Assembly: GCA_029560585.1 (NCBI GenBank)
Contig: JAKQKQ010000234.1
Location: 1-64,000 of the forward strand
Length of the DNA: 64,000 nt
Direction of reading: 5' to 3'
From: Verrucomicrobiota bacterium
GTDB taxonomy: Bacteria > Verrucomicrobiota > Verrucomicrobiia > JADLBR01
Shown here: positions 1 through 8,051 of the stretch, one piece after another
Numbering within the stretch: the first letter of the stretch is position 1
Layout of the letters: each line of letters starts with the position of its first letter
The notes under the pieces: generated by a model
Seen by the model: only the letters and a program-made list of their open reading frames with translations
What the model was told of the DNA's origin: nothing
The model's database searches: none
Position numbers and translations under genes: made by a program

Positions 1-51
1 CTCCCGTGGATCGAAACGACGTCCGGATTCAAGCCCAAGTATGCCTTTTAG
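1..51 (+). CDS. Possible 3' end of a gene cut by the window start
   Basis: Frame 1 is open from the first base to a TAG at 49-51 and would encode a 16-residue tail ending GFKPKYAF. Nothing identifies the protein. The stretch is short enough to be open by chance. The next 127 bases up to the ThyA-like stop codon show no gene. Confidence 0.25.
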   Translation, partial: LPWIETTSGFKPKYAF

Positions 52-178
52 GGTGATAAAACCCGCCCCTCCCAAGCCCCCGCGCTGCAGGCAAATTCTC
101 AACTGCTTGTCATTTTTTCCCAACTACGATGGCACTCTACAAAGCAGGCTCCTACGATTCGGTGTCTGGATTTTCCAG

Positions 179-1075
179 TCAGGCGGCGTGCGTGCGGTCG
201 TATTCGGCGATCTTTGCGCGGACGGTGCCCTCGGCCTCGTCGTAGATCTCCCGGATCATTTCGTCGGAGAGGCGATAGACGCGGTCTTCGAAGGAAGTTG
301 ACTTCATTCGATCGAACAGGCGGGCCTCGGCGTCGGCGATGTCCTTCCCATAGATGTGGAAGGAGTCCGCCTGCCAGTTGAGGCGTCCGAGGCGGATGAT
401 TTTGCCGGTGCGATGCGCCAGTCCGGCGGCGATGACGTCCCGGTTAAACATGACGAAACCGAACATGTTCATGAAATTTGCGCCCCATGCGTCATTGCTT
501 CGGAATCGGATGTTGCAGTTGAGCCACCAAGTGCCGGTGCCCTCCTCCTCGAGCAGGCGGTACCAGAGCGATTGGAGGCACGGGGGATCGTAGCAATCGA
601 GATCGATGTTGGGCATCCAGGTGATCATTTGGGCCTGGCGGGTGAAGGGCTGGCTGGCGAGTTTGGAGATCACGGCATCGATCTGGTTGATGTTGAATGC
701 GCCGGCGGTGGCCGATTTGCCGTCGCGTTTCTCTCGCCACGTGCCGTAGGCCGAAAGGCGGCCGTGATACGTGTACTCCCAGCGCGTGTCGGCCGGGTCG
801 TTCATGTTTTTGACCCAGTGATCCTTGGCCCCGCCGACCTCCATCACATACTCGCGGAGATCCTCGATGCCGCCCGGGAACGCCTTGTGGATCATGGGCT
901 CGGCCAAGGGATCGAGCGCGGTCATGTTCATCGTGCAATCGAGGCTGGGGGGATCGCCGGGGCGGTCGTATTGGGTTTTGAAGGGCACCCCGTGTTCGTG
1001 GAGGGCGGCAAGGGCCTTCTCGTAGGTTTCGGCGAGGCTGGTGGCGGTGACGTGGAGGACGGGGATATTGTTCAT
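179..1075 (-). CDS. Thymidylate synthase-like protein (ThyA superfamily)
   Basis: A 298-residue cytoplasmic protein carrying the ThyA landmarks in order. The nucleophile motif PPC has its cysteine near residue 166. An RSND...N segment at 192-203 matches the phosphate-binding Arg and the Asp/Asn of the family, and a DxxHIY motif at 237-242 contacts the nucleotide. The family methylates or hydroxymethylates dUMP or dCMP using folate. Asn is kept at the position equivalent to Asn177 of E. coli ThyA, which favours a dUMP-type base, but the rest diverges strongly from classical ThyA. The folate partner and exact reaction cannot be read. The gene stands alone, divergent from the TRAP operon, with ATG at 1075. 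Confidence 0.75.
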   Translation of the reverse strand: MNNIPVLHVTATSLAETYEKALAALHEHGVPFKTQYDRPGDPPSLDCTMNMTALDPLAEPMIHKAFPGGIEDLREYVMEVGGAKDHWVKNMNDPADTRWEYTYHGRLSAYGTWREKRDGKSATAGAFNINQIDAVISKLASQPFTRQAQMITWMPNIDLDCYDPPCLQSLWYRLLEEEGTGTWWLNCNIRFRSNDAWGANFMNMFGFVMFNRDVIAAGLAHRTGKIIRLGRLNWQADSFHIYGKDIADAEARLFDRMKSTSFEDRVYRLSDEMIREIYDEAEGTVRAKIAEYDRTHAA

Positions 1076-1196
1076 ATCGGTTGGGGCAGGTATTTGCGCA
1101 GCGGGTGGTCATGGGTGTCAACAGATTTCTGCGGCCACTGGATATGGTAGGAAAAGCCTCGACTGGGAGGGGGGCTTGCGGCAATGAATTCGGACG

Positions 1197-2153
1197 ATGT
1201 CGCATGCCGAAGCAGCGAGGGGCCTGGGTCGTGCCGACGCGCCGCGTGGGGCGGTGGCGGCGGCGCTGTCGTTTGCCCTGATCCTGTTGCCTGGATGCGG
1301 GATCAAGCGGCTTGCGGTGAACCAGCTCGGTGACGCGCTGGCGGGGGGAGGGAGCGGCACGGTGTTTAGCGGCGATGATTCCCCGGATCTGATACGGGCG
1401 GCCACGCCGTTTAGCCTGAAGCTGATGGAGAGCCTGCTGGCCGAGAATCCGGGGCACCGGAAGCTGCTCTTGGCGACGTCGCAGGGATTCACCACGTACG
1501 CCTATGCGTTCGTCAAGCAGGACGCCGACGAGATCGAGGACGAGAACATCGACAAGGCGCTTGCGATCCGCGGCGATGCGAAGAAGCTGCTGCTGCGGGC
1601 GAGGGACTACGGCCTTCGGGCCATCGAGGTCGACCATCGGGGGTTTGGGGATCTCCTGCGCAAGGATCCGGCGAAGGCGGTGGGCACGGTCGGCAAGAAG
1701 GACATTGCGAAGCTCTATTGGACTGGGGCGGCGTGGGGCGCGGCCATTTCCTTGGCGAAGGACGATGCCGCGCTGATAGGCGATCTGCCCATCGTGGAGG
1801 CGCTGATGGAGCGGGTACTGGCGCTGGACGATACATTCGAACTCGGGGCCGTGCACGGTTTTTTCATTGCGTACGAGATGACGAAGACCGGTGATGCGGC
1901 CGAGGCCGCCAAGAGCGCCCGGAAGCATTTCGAGAGGGCGGTGGAGTTGAGCGGGGGACAGGATGCCTCGGTGTATGTCGCACTGGCGGAGGCGGTCTCC
2001 ATCCCCGAGCAGAACAAGAAGGAGTTTGAGGAGTTGCTGGGGAAAGCGCTGGCGATCGATATTGACGCGAAACGGGGGCTCCGGTTATCCAACTCAGTGT
2101 TCCAGCGGCGCGCACGGTGGTTGCTTTCGCGCAAAGATCGCCTTTTCTTGTAG
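1197..2153 (+). CDS. TRAP transporter TatT-type accessory lipoprotein
   Basis: A 318-residue protein with a long N-region, a hydrophobic stretch and a lipobox-like LPGC near residue 34, so a periplasm-facing lipoprotein. The rest is alpha-helical with TPR-like repeats. This matches the TRAP T-component (TatT) described for Treponema pallidum, a helical trimer that docks on the DctP-type binding protein. The context supports the call: a DctP gene starts 43 bp downstream and a DctQ-DctM fusion follows. The role is presumably assisting delivery of ligand, perhaps hydrophobic, to the transporter. The substrate is unknown. The region upstream of the ATG has only a weak Shine-Dalgarno sequence. Confidence 0.82.
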   Translation: MSHAEAARGLGRADAPRGAVAAALSFALILLPGCGIKRLAVNQLGDALAGGGSGTVFSGDDSPDLIRAATPFSLKLMESLLAENPGHRKLLLATSQGFTTYAYAFVKQDADEIEDENIDKALAIRGDAKKLLLRARDYGLRAIEVDHRGFGDLLRKDPAKAVGTVGKKDIAKLYWTGAAWGAAISLAKDDAALIGDLPIVEALMERVLALDDTFELGAVHGFFIAYEMTKTGDAAEAAKSARKHFERAVELSGGQDASVYVALAEAVSIPEQNKKEFEELLGKALAIDIDAKRGLRLSNSVFQRRARWLLSRKDRLFL

Positions 2154-2196
2154 ACACATCCCCGGCGTGGTTCCGGGGCAAAGGAAGCCCGATGCC

Positions 2197-3240
2197 ATGA
2201 GACATTATCTCCGTAGACTGTCACCCGATTTCGTGCGACTGGCCCGGGTGCCGCTATGCCTCGCGCTGTGCGCGGCGTCGGCCGGCCCCCTCCAGGCGAA
2301 GACCCTGATCAAGCTCACGACGCTGGCGCCGAAGGACTCGTCCTATCATCAGGCGCTCCAGAAGATGGGGCAGGCGTGGGCGAAGGCATCAGCGGGCGAG
2401 ATCGATCTGGTGATCTATCCCGGGGGGATACAGGGAGGGGAGTCTGCGATGATCAAGCGCATGCGGATCGGGCAGATCCAGGCCGCCATGATCACGGCGA
2501 TCGGCCTTTCGGACATCGAGCCATCGGTGACGGGGTTACAGAGCATGCCGATGATGTTTCGCGACTTTGCCGAGGTCGACTACATCGGCAGTAAGCTGCA
2601 GCCGTCGCTGGAGGAGATGTTGGCGGAGAAGGGGTTCGTGGTGCTCTTCTGGACGGACGCCGGCTGGGTGCAGTACTTCTCGAAGAACCTGGTGCGGACG
2701 CCGGACGACATGCGCAAGATGAAGATGTTCTCGTGGTCGAAGGGCGACGAGTCCGACATGATCGTCAAGCGTGCGGGGTTCAATCCCGTGGCGCTCGAGA
2801 CGGCGGACATCCTGCCGGGCCTGCAGACGGGCCTGATCGACGTGGTCGCCATGCCGCCGTTCTATGCCCTGGGCACGCAGATCTACACGGCCGCCCCGCA
2901 CATGGTTCAGATCAACTGGGCGCCGCTCGTGGGCGCGACGGTGATCAAGAAGGATGTCTGGGACAAGATCTCGCCCGATAGGCAGAAGGCGATGAAAGAT
3001 GCGGCGATCGAGGCTGGCAAGCAGATCAAGGCGACGTCCCGCAAGGAGAGCGAGGATGCGGTGGAAACCATGAGGCAGAAGTGGGGCCTGAAGGTGTACA
3101 AGCCGACGGCCGGAGAGGTTGAGTCGTGGAGGAAGACCTGCGAGGCGATCTATCCCGAGATCCGGGGCAAAGTCGTGCCGGAGAAGATCTGGGACGATGT
3201 GGTGGGTTGGCTGAAAGAGTACCGGGCGGGGTCGCGCTAG
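2197..3240 (+). CDS. dctP: TRAP transporter substrate-binding protein DctP
   Basis: A 347-residue exported protein: signal peptide to about residue 29 (...PLQAK), then the DctP fold. Seen are a first strand KLTTLAPKDSSYHQ, the segment YPGGIQGGESAMIKRM and the later LQTGLIDVVAMPP. The family captures carboxylates or other organic solutes in the periplasm and passes them to DctQM. The start at 2197 is chosen because it gives a clean signal peptide and has AAAGGAAG 11 bases upstream. A longer in-frame extension runs back into tatT and is rejected. Residue choice at the ligand arginine site cannot be judged by eye, so the substrate stays open. Confidence 0.9.
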   Translation: MRHYLRRLSPDFVRLARVPLCLALCAASAGPLQAKTLIKLTTLAPKDSSYHQALQKMGQAWAKASAGEIDLVIYPGGIQGGESAMIKRMRIGQIQAAMITAIGLSDIEPSVTGLQSMPMMFRDFAEVDYIGSKLQPSLEEMLAEKGFVVLFWTDAGWVQYFSKNLVRTPDDMRKMKMFSWSKGDESDMIVKRAGFNPVALETADILPGLQTGLIDVVAMPPFYALGTQIYTAAPHMVQINWAPLVGATVIKKDVWDKISPDRQKAMKDAAIEAGKQIKATSRKESEDAVETMRQKWGLKVYKPTAGEVESWRKTCEAIYPEIRGKVVPEKIWDDVVGWLKEYRAGSR

Positions 3241-3406
3241 GAATCTTTCGGACTTAGGCGGACAGATTCCTCTGGCAAAACCGCCTGTTTGTTTGAAGGT
3301 GAAAGAGTTAGACAAGATGACAGGTCTCGAGGTCATGGTGGAGATCGGGCGATTCCTCTTGCTCCGCATGCATCGCAACCAATTAAATGCCAGGCGGCTT
3401 TGCTCA

Positions 3407-3448
3407 CTAGCAGCCTGGCGGACTTTTCAAAGTCCGGCAGGCTGCTAG
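3407..3448. repeat. 20-bp-arm hairpin, REP-like
   Basis: Arms 3407-3426 and 3429-3448 pair with one mismatch around a 2-base loop, and both ends read CTAG. The unit resembles the CTAG-flanked hairpins at 41037-41080 and at the ends of the 16130 and 62702 elements. It ends three bases before the ATG taken as the start of the TRAP membrane gene. Confidence 0.75.
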
Positions 3449-3451
3449 CCG

Positions 3452-5326
3452 ATGGACGCCGAATTCGGAATTGCGGGGCGGGCCGGGGCGGGTGTTCCGG
3501 GCTTTGTTCGCGTGCTGCACCGTGCGGAGGACGTGCTCCTTTCCCTCGCGCTTGGGGCGATGGTGATCCTGCCGTTGGCGGAGGCGCTGCTGCGGCGTTT
3601 CTGGCAGACGGGCATTCCGGGGGCGAGCGCGCTGACGCAGCACCTAGTGCTGGCGGTGGCGATGCTGGGTGGAGCGGTTGCCGCTCGGGAGGACCGCCTG
3701 CTATCCCTTTCGACGCTGACGGCGTTCTTGGATGCCCGATGGCGATCGGTGGCCCAGATCCTCAGCGGCGCGTGCGGCGCGGCGGCGTGCGTGTTTTTGG
3801 CGCAGGGGAGCATCGACTATCTGCGCATCGAGACGGGCTCGAAGATCGCGCTGGGCATACCGCTTCCTCTCGTGCTCGGGCTGATGCCATTGGGTTTTGG
3901 GCTGATAGCGATCCGGGTGCTGTACCGGTCGCCGGGCGGGTGGGCCGGGCGGGCGGTGGCGGCATTGCTGGCGGCGGCAATGGTGGGGGGGGCCGTATTT
4001 TGCCCCGTATCGCCGGAGAAGATGGTGTGGCCGTGCTCGGTGATGCTGGTTCTTGCGACACTGCTTGGGATGCCGCTGTTTGCGGTCTTGGGCGGTGCGG
4101 CGCTGATCCTGTTTTGGGGCAAGGGCGAGCCGATTGCAGCGATCTCGGTCAGCCATTATGACATGGTGGTGAACCCGTCGCTCCCGGCGGTGCCCCTGTT
4201 CACGCTGGCGGGATATTTTTTGGCGGAGGGGGGCGCGTCCACGCGACTGGTGCGGGTATTTCGCGCCTTGGTGGGGCAATTCCGTGGGGGTTCGGCGATC
4301 GCGGCGGTGCTGGTGTGCGCGTTCTTCACGTCATTCACGGGTGCCTCGGGCGTGACGATCTTGGCGCTGGGGGGGTTGCTGATGCCTGTGTTGCTGGCCG
4401 ACAAGTTTTCGGAGCGGTCGTCGCTGGGGCTGCTCACGAGCGCCGGTTCCGTGGGATTGCTGTTCCCGCCGTGTTTGCCGCTGATCCTGTACGCGATCGT
4501 GGCGAACACCATCTGCGCGAGGGATGGCGTGACCCTGAGCATCCAGGAGATGTTTCTCGGGGGCGTGGTTCCGGGGTTGCTGCTGGTGGGCATGACCATC
4601 GTGTGGGGTGTTTTGCAGCAGCCGCGGGGGGCGGCGGCCGCTGCCCCGCGATTTGAGCCGCGCGAGGCCATGGCGGCGGTTCGGGGGGCACTATGGGAGC
4701 TGCTGCTTCCGGTGATCGCGCTCGCGGCGATGTTCAGCGGGTTGGCGACGCCGGTGGAAGCGGCCGCCCTGACGGCGCTGTACGCGTTTGTCGCGGAGGC
4801 GTTCATCTATCGGGATCTCAAGGTGGGCCGGGATGCGCCCAGGGTGATGGCCGAATGCGGGCTGCTGGTCGGCGGGGTCCTTCTGATCCTGGGAGTGGCG
4901 ATGGGATTAACCAATTATCTTGTGGACGCGCAAGTGCCCGACCGGATCGTGGACTGGGCGAAGGGGTCGATTCATTCCCCCCTGATATTCTTGCTCGGAC
5001 TGAATCTGTTCTTGATCGTGGTCGGGTGCCTGATGGACATCTACTCGGCCATCATCGTGGTGGTGCCGCTGATCGTCAGGGTGGGGCTGGCATTTGGGAT
5101 AGACCCGGTGCATCTCGGGATCGTTTTCATGGCCAACATGCAGCTCGGATATCTTACGCCGCCGATCGGCATGAACCTGTTCATGGCGTCTTACCGTTTT
5201 GGCAAACCGATGCCGGAGGTCATTCGATCCGTGATCCCGATGATGATCGTGTACGTGATCGGCGTACTGCTGATCACTTATATTCCGGAGTTGACCACCG
5301 CACTTCCGCGGCTGATGGTCAAATAG
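3452..5326 (+). CDS. TRAP transporter fused membrane subunit DctQ-DctM
   Basis: A 624-residue polytopic membrane protein. Residues 20-160 form a four-helix DctQ module. From about 190 a DctM module with some 12 helices follows, with typical stretches PAVPLFTLAGYFL, SFTGASGVTILALGG, GLLFPPCLPLILYA and LTPPIGMNLF. It is the Na+-coupled permease partner of the upstream DctP. The ATG at 3452 lies right behind a 20-bp hairpin and has no visible ribosome binding site. A GTG at 3512, just before the first helix, is an alternative start. Spacing to dctP is about 210 bp, which holds the hairpin and no other gene. Confidence 0.9.
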   Translation: MDAEFGIAGRAGAGVPGFVRVLHRAEDVLLSLALGAMVILPLAEALLRRFWQTGIPGASALTQHLVLAVAMLGGAVAAREDRLLSLSTLTAFLDARWRSVAQILSGACGAAACVFLAQGSIDYLRIETGSKIALGIPLPLVLGLMPLGFGLIAIRVLYRSPGGWAGRAVAALLAAAMVGGAVFCPVSPEKMVWPCSVMLVLATLLGMPLFAVLGGAALILFWGKGEPIAAISVSHYDMVVNPSLPAVPLFTLAGYFLAEGGASTRLVRVFRALVGQFRGGSAIAAVLVCAFFTSFTGASGVTILALGGLLMPVLLADKFSERSSLGLLTSAGSVGLLFPPCLPLILYAIVANTICARDGVTLSIQEMFLGGVVPGLLLVGMTIVWGVLQQPRGAAAAAPRFEPREAMAAVRGALWELLLPVIALAAMFSGLATPVEAAALTALYAFVAEAFIYRDLKVGRDAPRVMAECGLLVGGVLLILGVAMGLTNYLVDAQVPDRIVDWAKGSIHSPLIFLLGLNLFLIVVGCLMDIYSAIIVVVPLIVRVGLAFGIDPVHLGIVFMANMQLGYLTPPIGMNLFMASYRFGKPMPEVIRSVIPMMIVYVIGVLLITYIPELTTALPRLMVK

Positions 5327-5395
5327 CGGCGGGCGTGGGCTGTTGCTCCGGTGGAGCTTGACTCGGGCGGTCGCAGATTTAAGAAGACGGCGGAG

Positions 5396-6592
5396 ATGGA
5401 TGAGCCGTCATGGGATCGTGACTTGCTGCGGATGACCAATAGTTTTCTGCGGGCGGGAGATTCCGGGAAGGGGCTGGAAGAGGCTTTGCGCGAGATTGAA
5501 GGGGCCTGCGGTGTCGTCGCCTGCGTGGTGTTGGGGGGGACCAACGGCACCCTGGAGCCGGAATCGTGTGCTGGCTTCACCTGTGGCCCAGGGGACGAGG
5601 ATCGGGGTGGCGCGGTTTTGGCATTTGAGACCGGCGTTTCGTCCGATGGAGGCGTCGCAGGCGCCCCCACGACCCGTGCGTGGTGGGTGCCCATGGCGGG
5701 GGCATCCGACGTGATCGGCGTCCTCGGCGCGCGAGACCCGAGCGGGGGGGGGGTGGCGCCGGAATCGGTATGGCGACTCAAGGCGTTCGCGGGCCAGCTA
5801 GCCCTGCTCCTCGAGTGGGCGAATGGGTTGCGGGCGCGCGTGGTGGCGGACGCCCAAGCGGTGGCGGAACGATCGCGGCGGACGCTTATCGACTTGGTTT
5901 CGCACGAACTGAAGTCGCCGCTGTCGGCGCTGGAGGCTGCGCTGGAGGGGCTGGGAGGGGACCCGGCCGGTGCGGCATTCTACCTTTCCGAGTCGCTGTG
6001 TGCCCTCAGGCGGCTGTGCCGGACCGTGGACAATCTGCTGGACATGGGGAGGCTGGAGACTGGAGCGGTAACGCCGAGAATGGATTGGTGTGACATTGCG
6101 GATATTTGCGATACCGCGGTCCAGCTCAGTCGCGGGGTGGTGGAGGGGCGGGAGGTGCGCTGCGATATCGGGCCCGGGGCACCCCTGGTGAGGGTCGATG
6201 AGGCCCTGGTTTGTCATGCGCTGATGCAGCTCTTGCATAATGCGGCGACGCACACGCCGGCCGGCTCCGGCATCACCCTTCGGGCTTCGGCGGATGAGGG
6301 GATCCTGTGCCTCGACGTGATGGACCGGGGACCGGGCGTGAGTCACAAGGAGAAAGAGAAGATCTTTGAGAAGTTTTTTAAGGGCAAGAGCGCTCCACCT
6401 GGCAGCGCGGGTCTTGGGTTGGCCGTGGCTCGCGGATTCGTGGGGGCCTTGGGGGGTGATATCAGTGCCGAGCAGCGCGAAGGCGGCGGCGCCGTGTTCC
6501 GAATCCGAATCCCTTGCGAGATAACGGTCATCGATGTTTCCGACGAGAATGAATTGGCGAGTGGGGACGCAGGAACACCGCAGGGAAATTAA
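5396..6592 (+). CDS. Soluble sensor histidine kinase (KdpD C-terminal-like)
   Basis: 398 residues without transmembrane segments. Residues 10-140 look like a GAF-type sensor. The HisKA H-box LVSHELKSPL has His170. The ATPase domain shows the N-box LLHNAATHTP, DRGPG, FEKFFKG and GLGLAVARGF. It phosphorylates a response regulator, almost certainly the OmpR-type protein 150 bp downstream. The layout resembles KdpD without its N-terminal KdpD/Usp and membrane parts, but no kdpFABC genes are here. The ATG at 5396 is preferred over a GTG at 5351; neither has a clear Shine-Dalgarno sequence. Confidence 0.85.
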   Translation: MDEPSWDRDLLRMTNSFLRAGDSGKGLEEALREIEGACGVVACVVLGGTNGTLEPESCAGFTCGPGDEDRGGAVLAFETGVSSDGGVAGAPTTRAWWVPMAGASDVIGVLGARDPSGGGVAPESVWRLKAFAGQLALLLEWANGLRARVVADAQAVAERSRRTLIDLVSHELKSPLSALEAALEGLGGDPAGAAFYLSESLCALRRLCRTVDNLLDMGRLETGAVTPRMDWCDIADICDTAVQLSRGVVEGREVRCDIGPGAPLVRVDEALVCHALMQLLHNAATHTPAGSGITLRASADEGILCLDVMDRGPGVSHKEKEKIFEKFFKGKSAPPGSAGLGLAVARGFVGALGGDISAEQREGGGAVFRIRIPCEITVIDVSDENELASGDAGTPQGN

Positions 6593-6639
6593 TGCTGTCT
6601 TAATGCTGTCTTAATGCGAATACGGGGTGCGTTAACTCG
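6589..6639 (+). promoter_or_regulatory. Direct repeats with 11-bp period upstream of the response regulator
   Basis: TTAATGCTGTC occurs at 6589-6599 and 6600-6610, and TTAATGCG starts at 6611, all with 11-bp spacing; TTAACTCG follows at 6632-6639. Tandem 11-bp half-sites are typical for OmpR/PhoB-family regulators, and the CTGTC words resemble a pho box. The first copy overlaps the TAA of the kinase gene. The likely role is autoregulation of the regulator gene at 6747. Confidence 0.5.
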
Positions 6640-6746
6640 TAATCTGGAGCGGACATGGGACGATTGGGCGGCGGGAGTGGAGGATGTCGCGATGGGCGCC
6701 CGTCGTGTGGGACGGGCGAGTTAAGTTAATAGTGGAGGAATTGGCG

Positions 6747-7433
6747 ATGGGATCGAGTGCGCCAGCGGTTCTTGTGATCGACGACGAGATGCAGATTCGT
6801 CGGCTTTTGAGGGCCGCTTTGCAGGCGCGTGGATGGCGGGTTATGGAGGCCGACGGGGGGCAGCTGGGCATCAGCGAGGTGGCATTGGGGCGACCCGACG
6901 CGGTCATTCTGGACCTGGGTCTTCCCGACATGGACGGCGTTGATGTCGTGCGCCGACTTCGCGAATGGAATCGGGTTCCCATATTGGTGCTTAGCGTTCG
7001 TGACAGCGCCGAGGAGAAGGTGCGGGCATTGGACGCGGGCGCGGACGACTACGTGTCGAAGCCCTTCAACACCGAGGAGCTGTTGGCGCGCCTGCGGGCG
7101 ATTCAGCGGCGAGGGGATCCGGGATCGGATGGCCCGGAATTTGTGAGCGGGGTCCTGCAGATTGATTTTGCGGCGCGGGAGGTGCGAGTGGGTGGGCGGA
7201 GGTTGGGCCTGACGCGAATCGAGTACGCGGTCCTGAAGACATTGGCACGGAATGCGGGGAAAGTGGTGACCCAGCGCCAACTGCTGAGGGAGGTGTGGGG
7301 ACCGCAGGGTGATGACTGCTCAAATCACCTGAGGGTGCACCTAGCGCATCTTCGAACGAAACTGTCGGCGGCGGGGTTCGACCGAAATCGGATTCAGACG
7401 GAGACCGGGGTGGGATACAGGCTGATCGAGTAG
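6747..7433 (+). CDS. OmpR/KdpE-type response regulator
   Basis: 228 residues. The receiver domain has the acidic pair Asp12-Asp13, phospho-acceptor Asp56 in VILDLGLPDMDG, and the Lys of YVSKPF. A winged-helix DNA-binding domain fills residues 125-228 (LTRIEYAVLKTLARNAGKVVT..., ending GVGYRLIE). It is a transcription factor phosphorylated by the upstream kinase. The start at 6747 has GGAGG 8 bases upstream; a longer frame from 6684 lacks support. The sequence is closest to KdpE, but the promoter repeats resemble pho boxes and no potassium genes are nearby, so the regulon is inferred from the repeats only. Confidence 0.9.
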   Translation: MGSSAPAVLVIDDEMQIRRLLRAALQARGWRVMEADGGQLGISEVALGRPDAVILDLGLPDMDGVDVVRRLREWNRVPILVLSVRDSAEEKVRALDAGADDYVSKPFNTEELLARLRAIQRRGDPGSDGPEFVSGVLQIDFAAREVRVGGRRLGLTRIEYAVLKTLARNAGKVVTQRQLLREVWGPQGDDCSNHLRVHLAHLRTKLSAAGFDRNRIQTETGVGYRLIE

Positions 7434-8051
7434 GGAGGCAATCTGGAACTCAGGAAGGCAGGGAGAACAGGCCGGGGCGGCTTTGAGGCCCGCGCCGACT
7501 GGGGCGGGACTTCCGGCCATTCCTGATTCCCTGAGTTCCTGATCAGAGCGCCGACGCCGATCCTTCGAGGTCTTTTCCCTTCCGAGCACCCATAGACCGA
7601 GCGGGCAAAGCAGTGACGCGCACGATGCGAGCATCCTGGGAAGGGTCCGCGGCCTCGCGGGCCGGGTTGGCCCGGGCGTTGCGCGGCTGGTGAATCGCGG
7701 ACGCCGGGGACGGCGTCCCTCCCAACGGGTACTGAGACGCCAGCGTGGAGGTGAAGGTCTGGCGTTTTCAGACAGGCTCGTCCCGGCGTCCGGGTGGGTC
7801 TGCGGGCCGGTGTCTGCGCGCATGAGTGGATTAATCCAATCTTAATCACACAAAACGATCCTTAACTCGAAAAGGGGCGATAACAATGCACCCTATTATA
7901 TTAAGGTGCGTTGGGTCTTTAAGTGGTCGGTGGAAACATTACTCCAATCGGCGTGTGCACGCGAGCGGTGTTCTTTCTGGGGTGGAAATGCGCCCAGATG
8001 TCTTCGAGTGGTCAAAGAGTGATGATCGATAATTAGAAGGGAGAGGCTGGG
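7434..8051. other. 618-bp intergenic region with short inverted repeats and promoter repeats
   Basis: No credible gene was found here. It holds a 10-bp inverted repeat (7445-7454 with 7530-7539), a small GGGAC/GTCCC hairpin at 7707-7719 in a repeat-like GC-rich stretch, and an AT-rich final part with TTAA words that probably contains the promoter of the TadG-like gene. Confidence 0.6.
7831..7927 (+). promoter_or_regulatory. TTAA-repeat promoter region of the TadG-like gene
   Basis: TTAATCCAATC (7831) and TTAATCACACA (7842) sit 11 bp apart. TTAACTCG follows at 7862 and TTAAGTGGT at 7919-7927. The same words occur upstream of the response regulator (TTAACTCG at 6632) and of the TadE operon (TTAAGTGGT at 14454). 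This suggests one shared OmpR-type regulator. Confidence 0.4.

Noticed and set aside
492-1928. Long reverse open frame of 478 codons across the ThyA-like and TatT genes
   Set aside because: Arginine/proline-rich translation without motifs; it is a GC-rich shadow frame of two well-supported genes.
5396-7433. Assignment of the kinase/regulator pair as KdpDE
   Set aside because: The kinase lacks the KdpD sensor and membrane parts and no kdpFABC genes are present, so only a family-level resemblance is claimed.
7445-7539. 10-bp inverted repeat as a possible terminator of the response regulator gene
   Set aside because: The arms are 75 bases apart and no T-tract follows, so terminator function is not supported.
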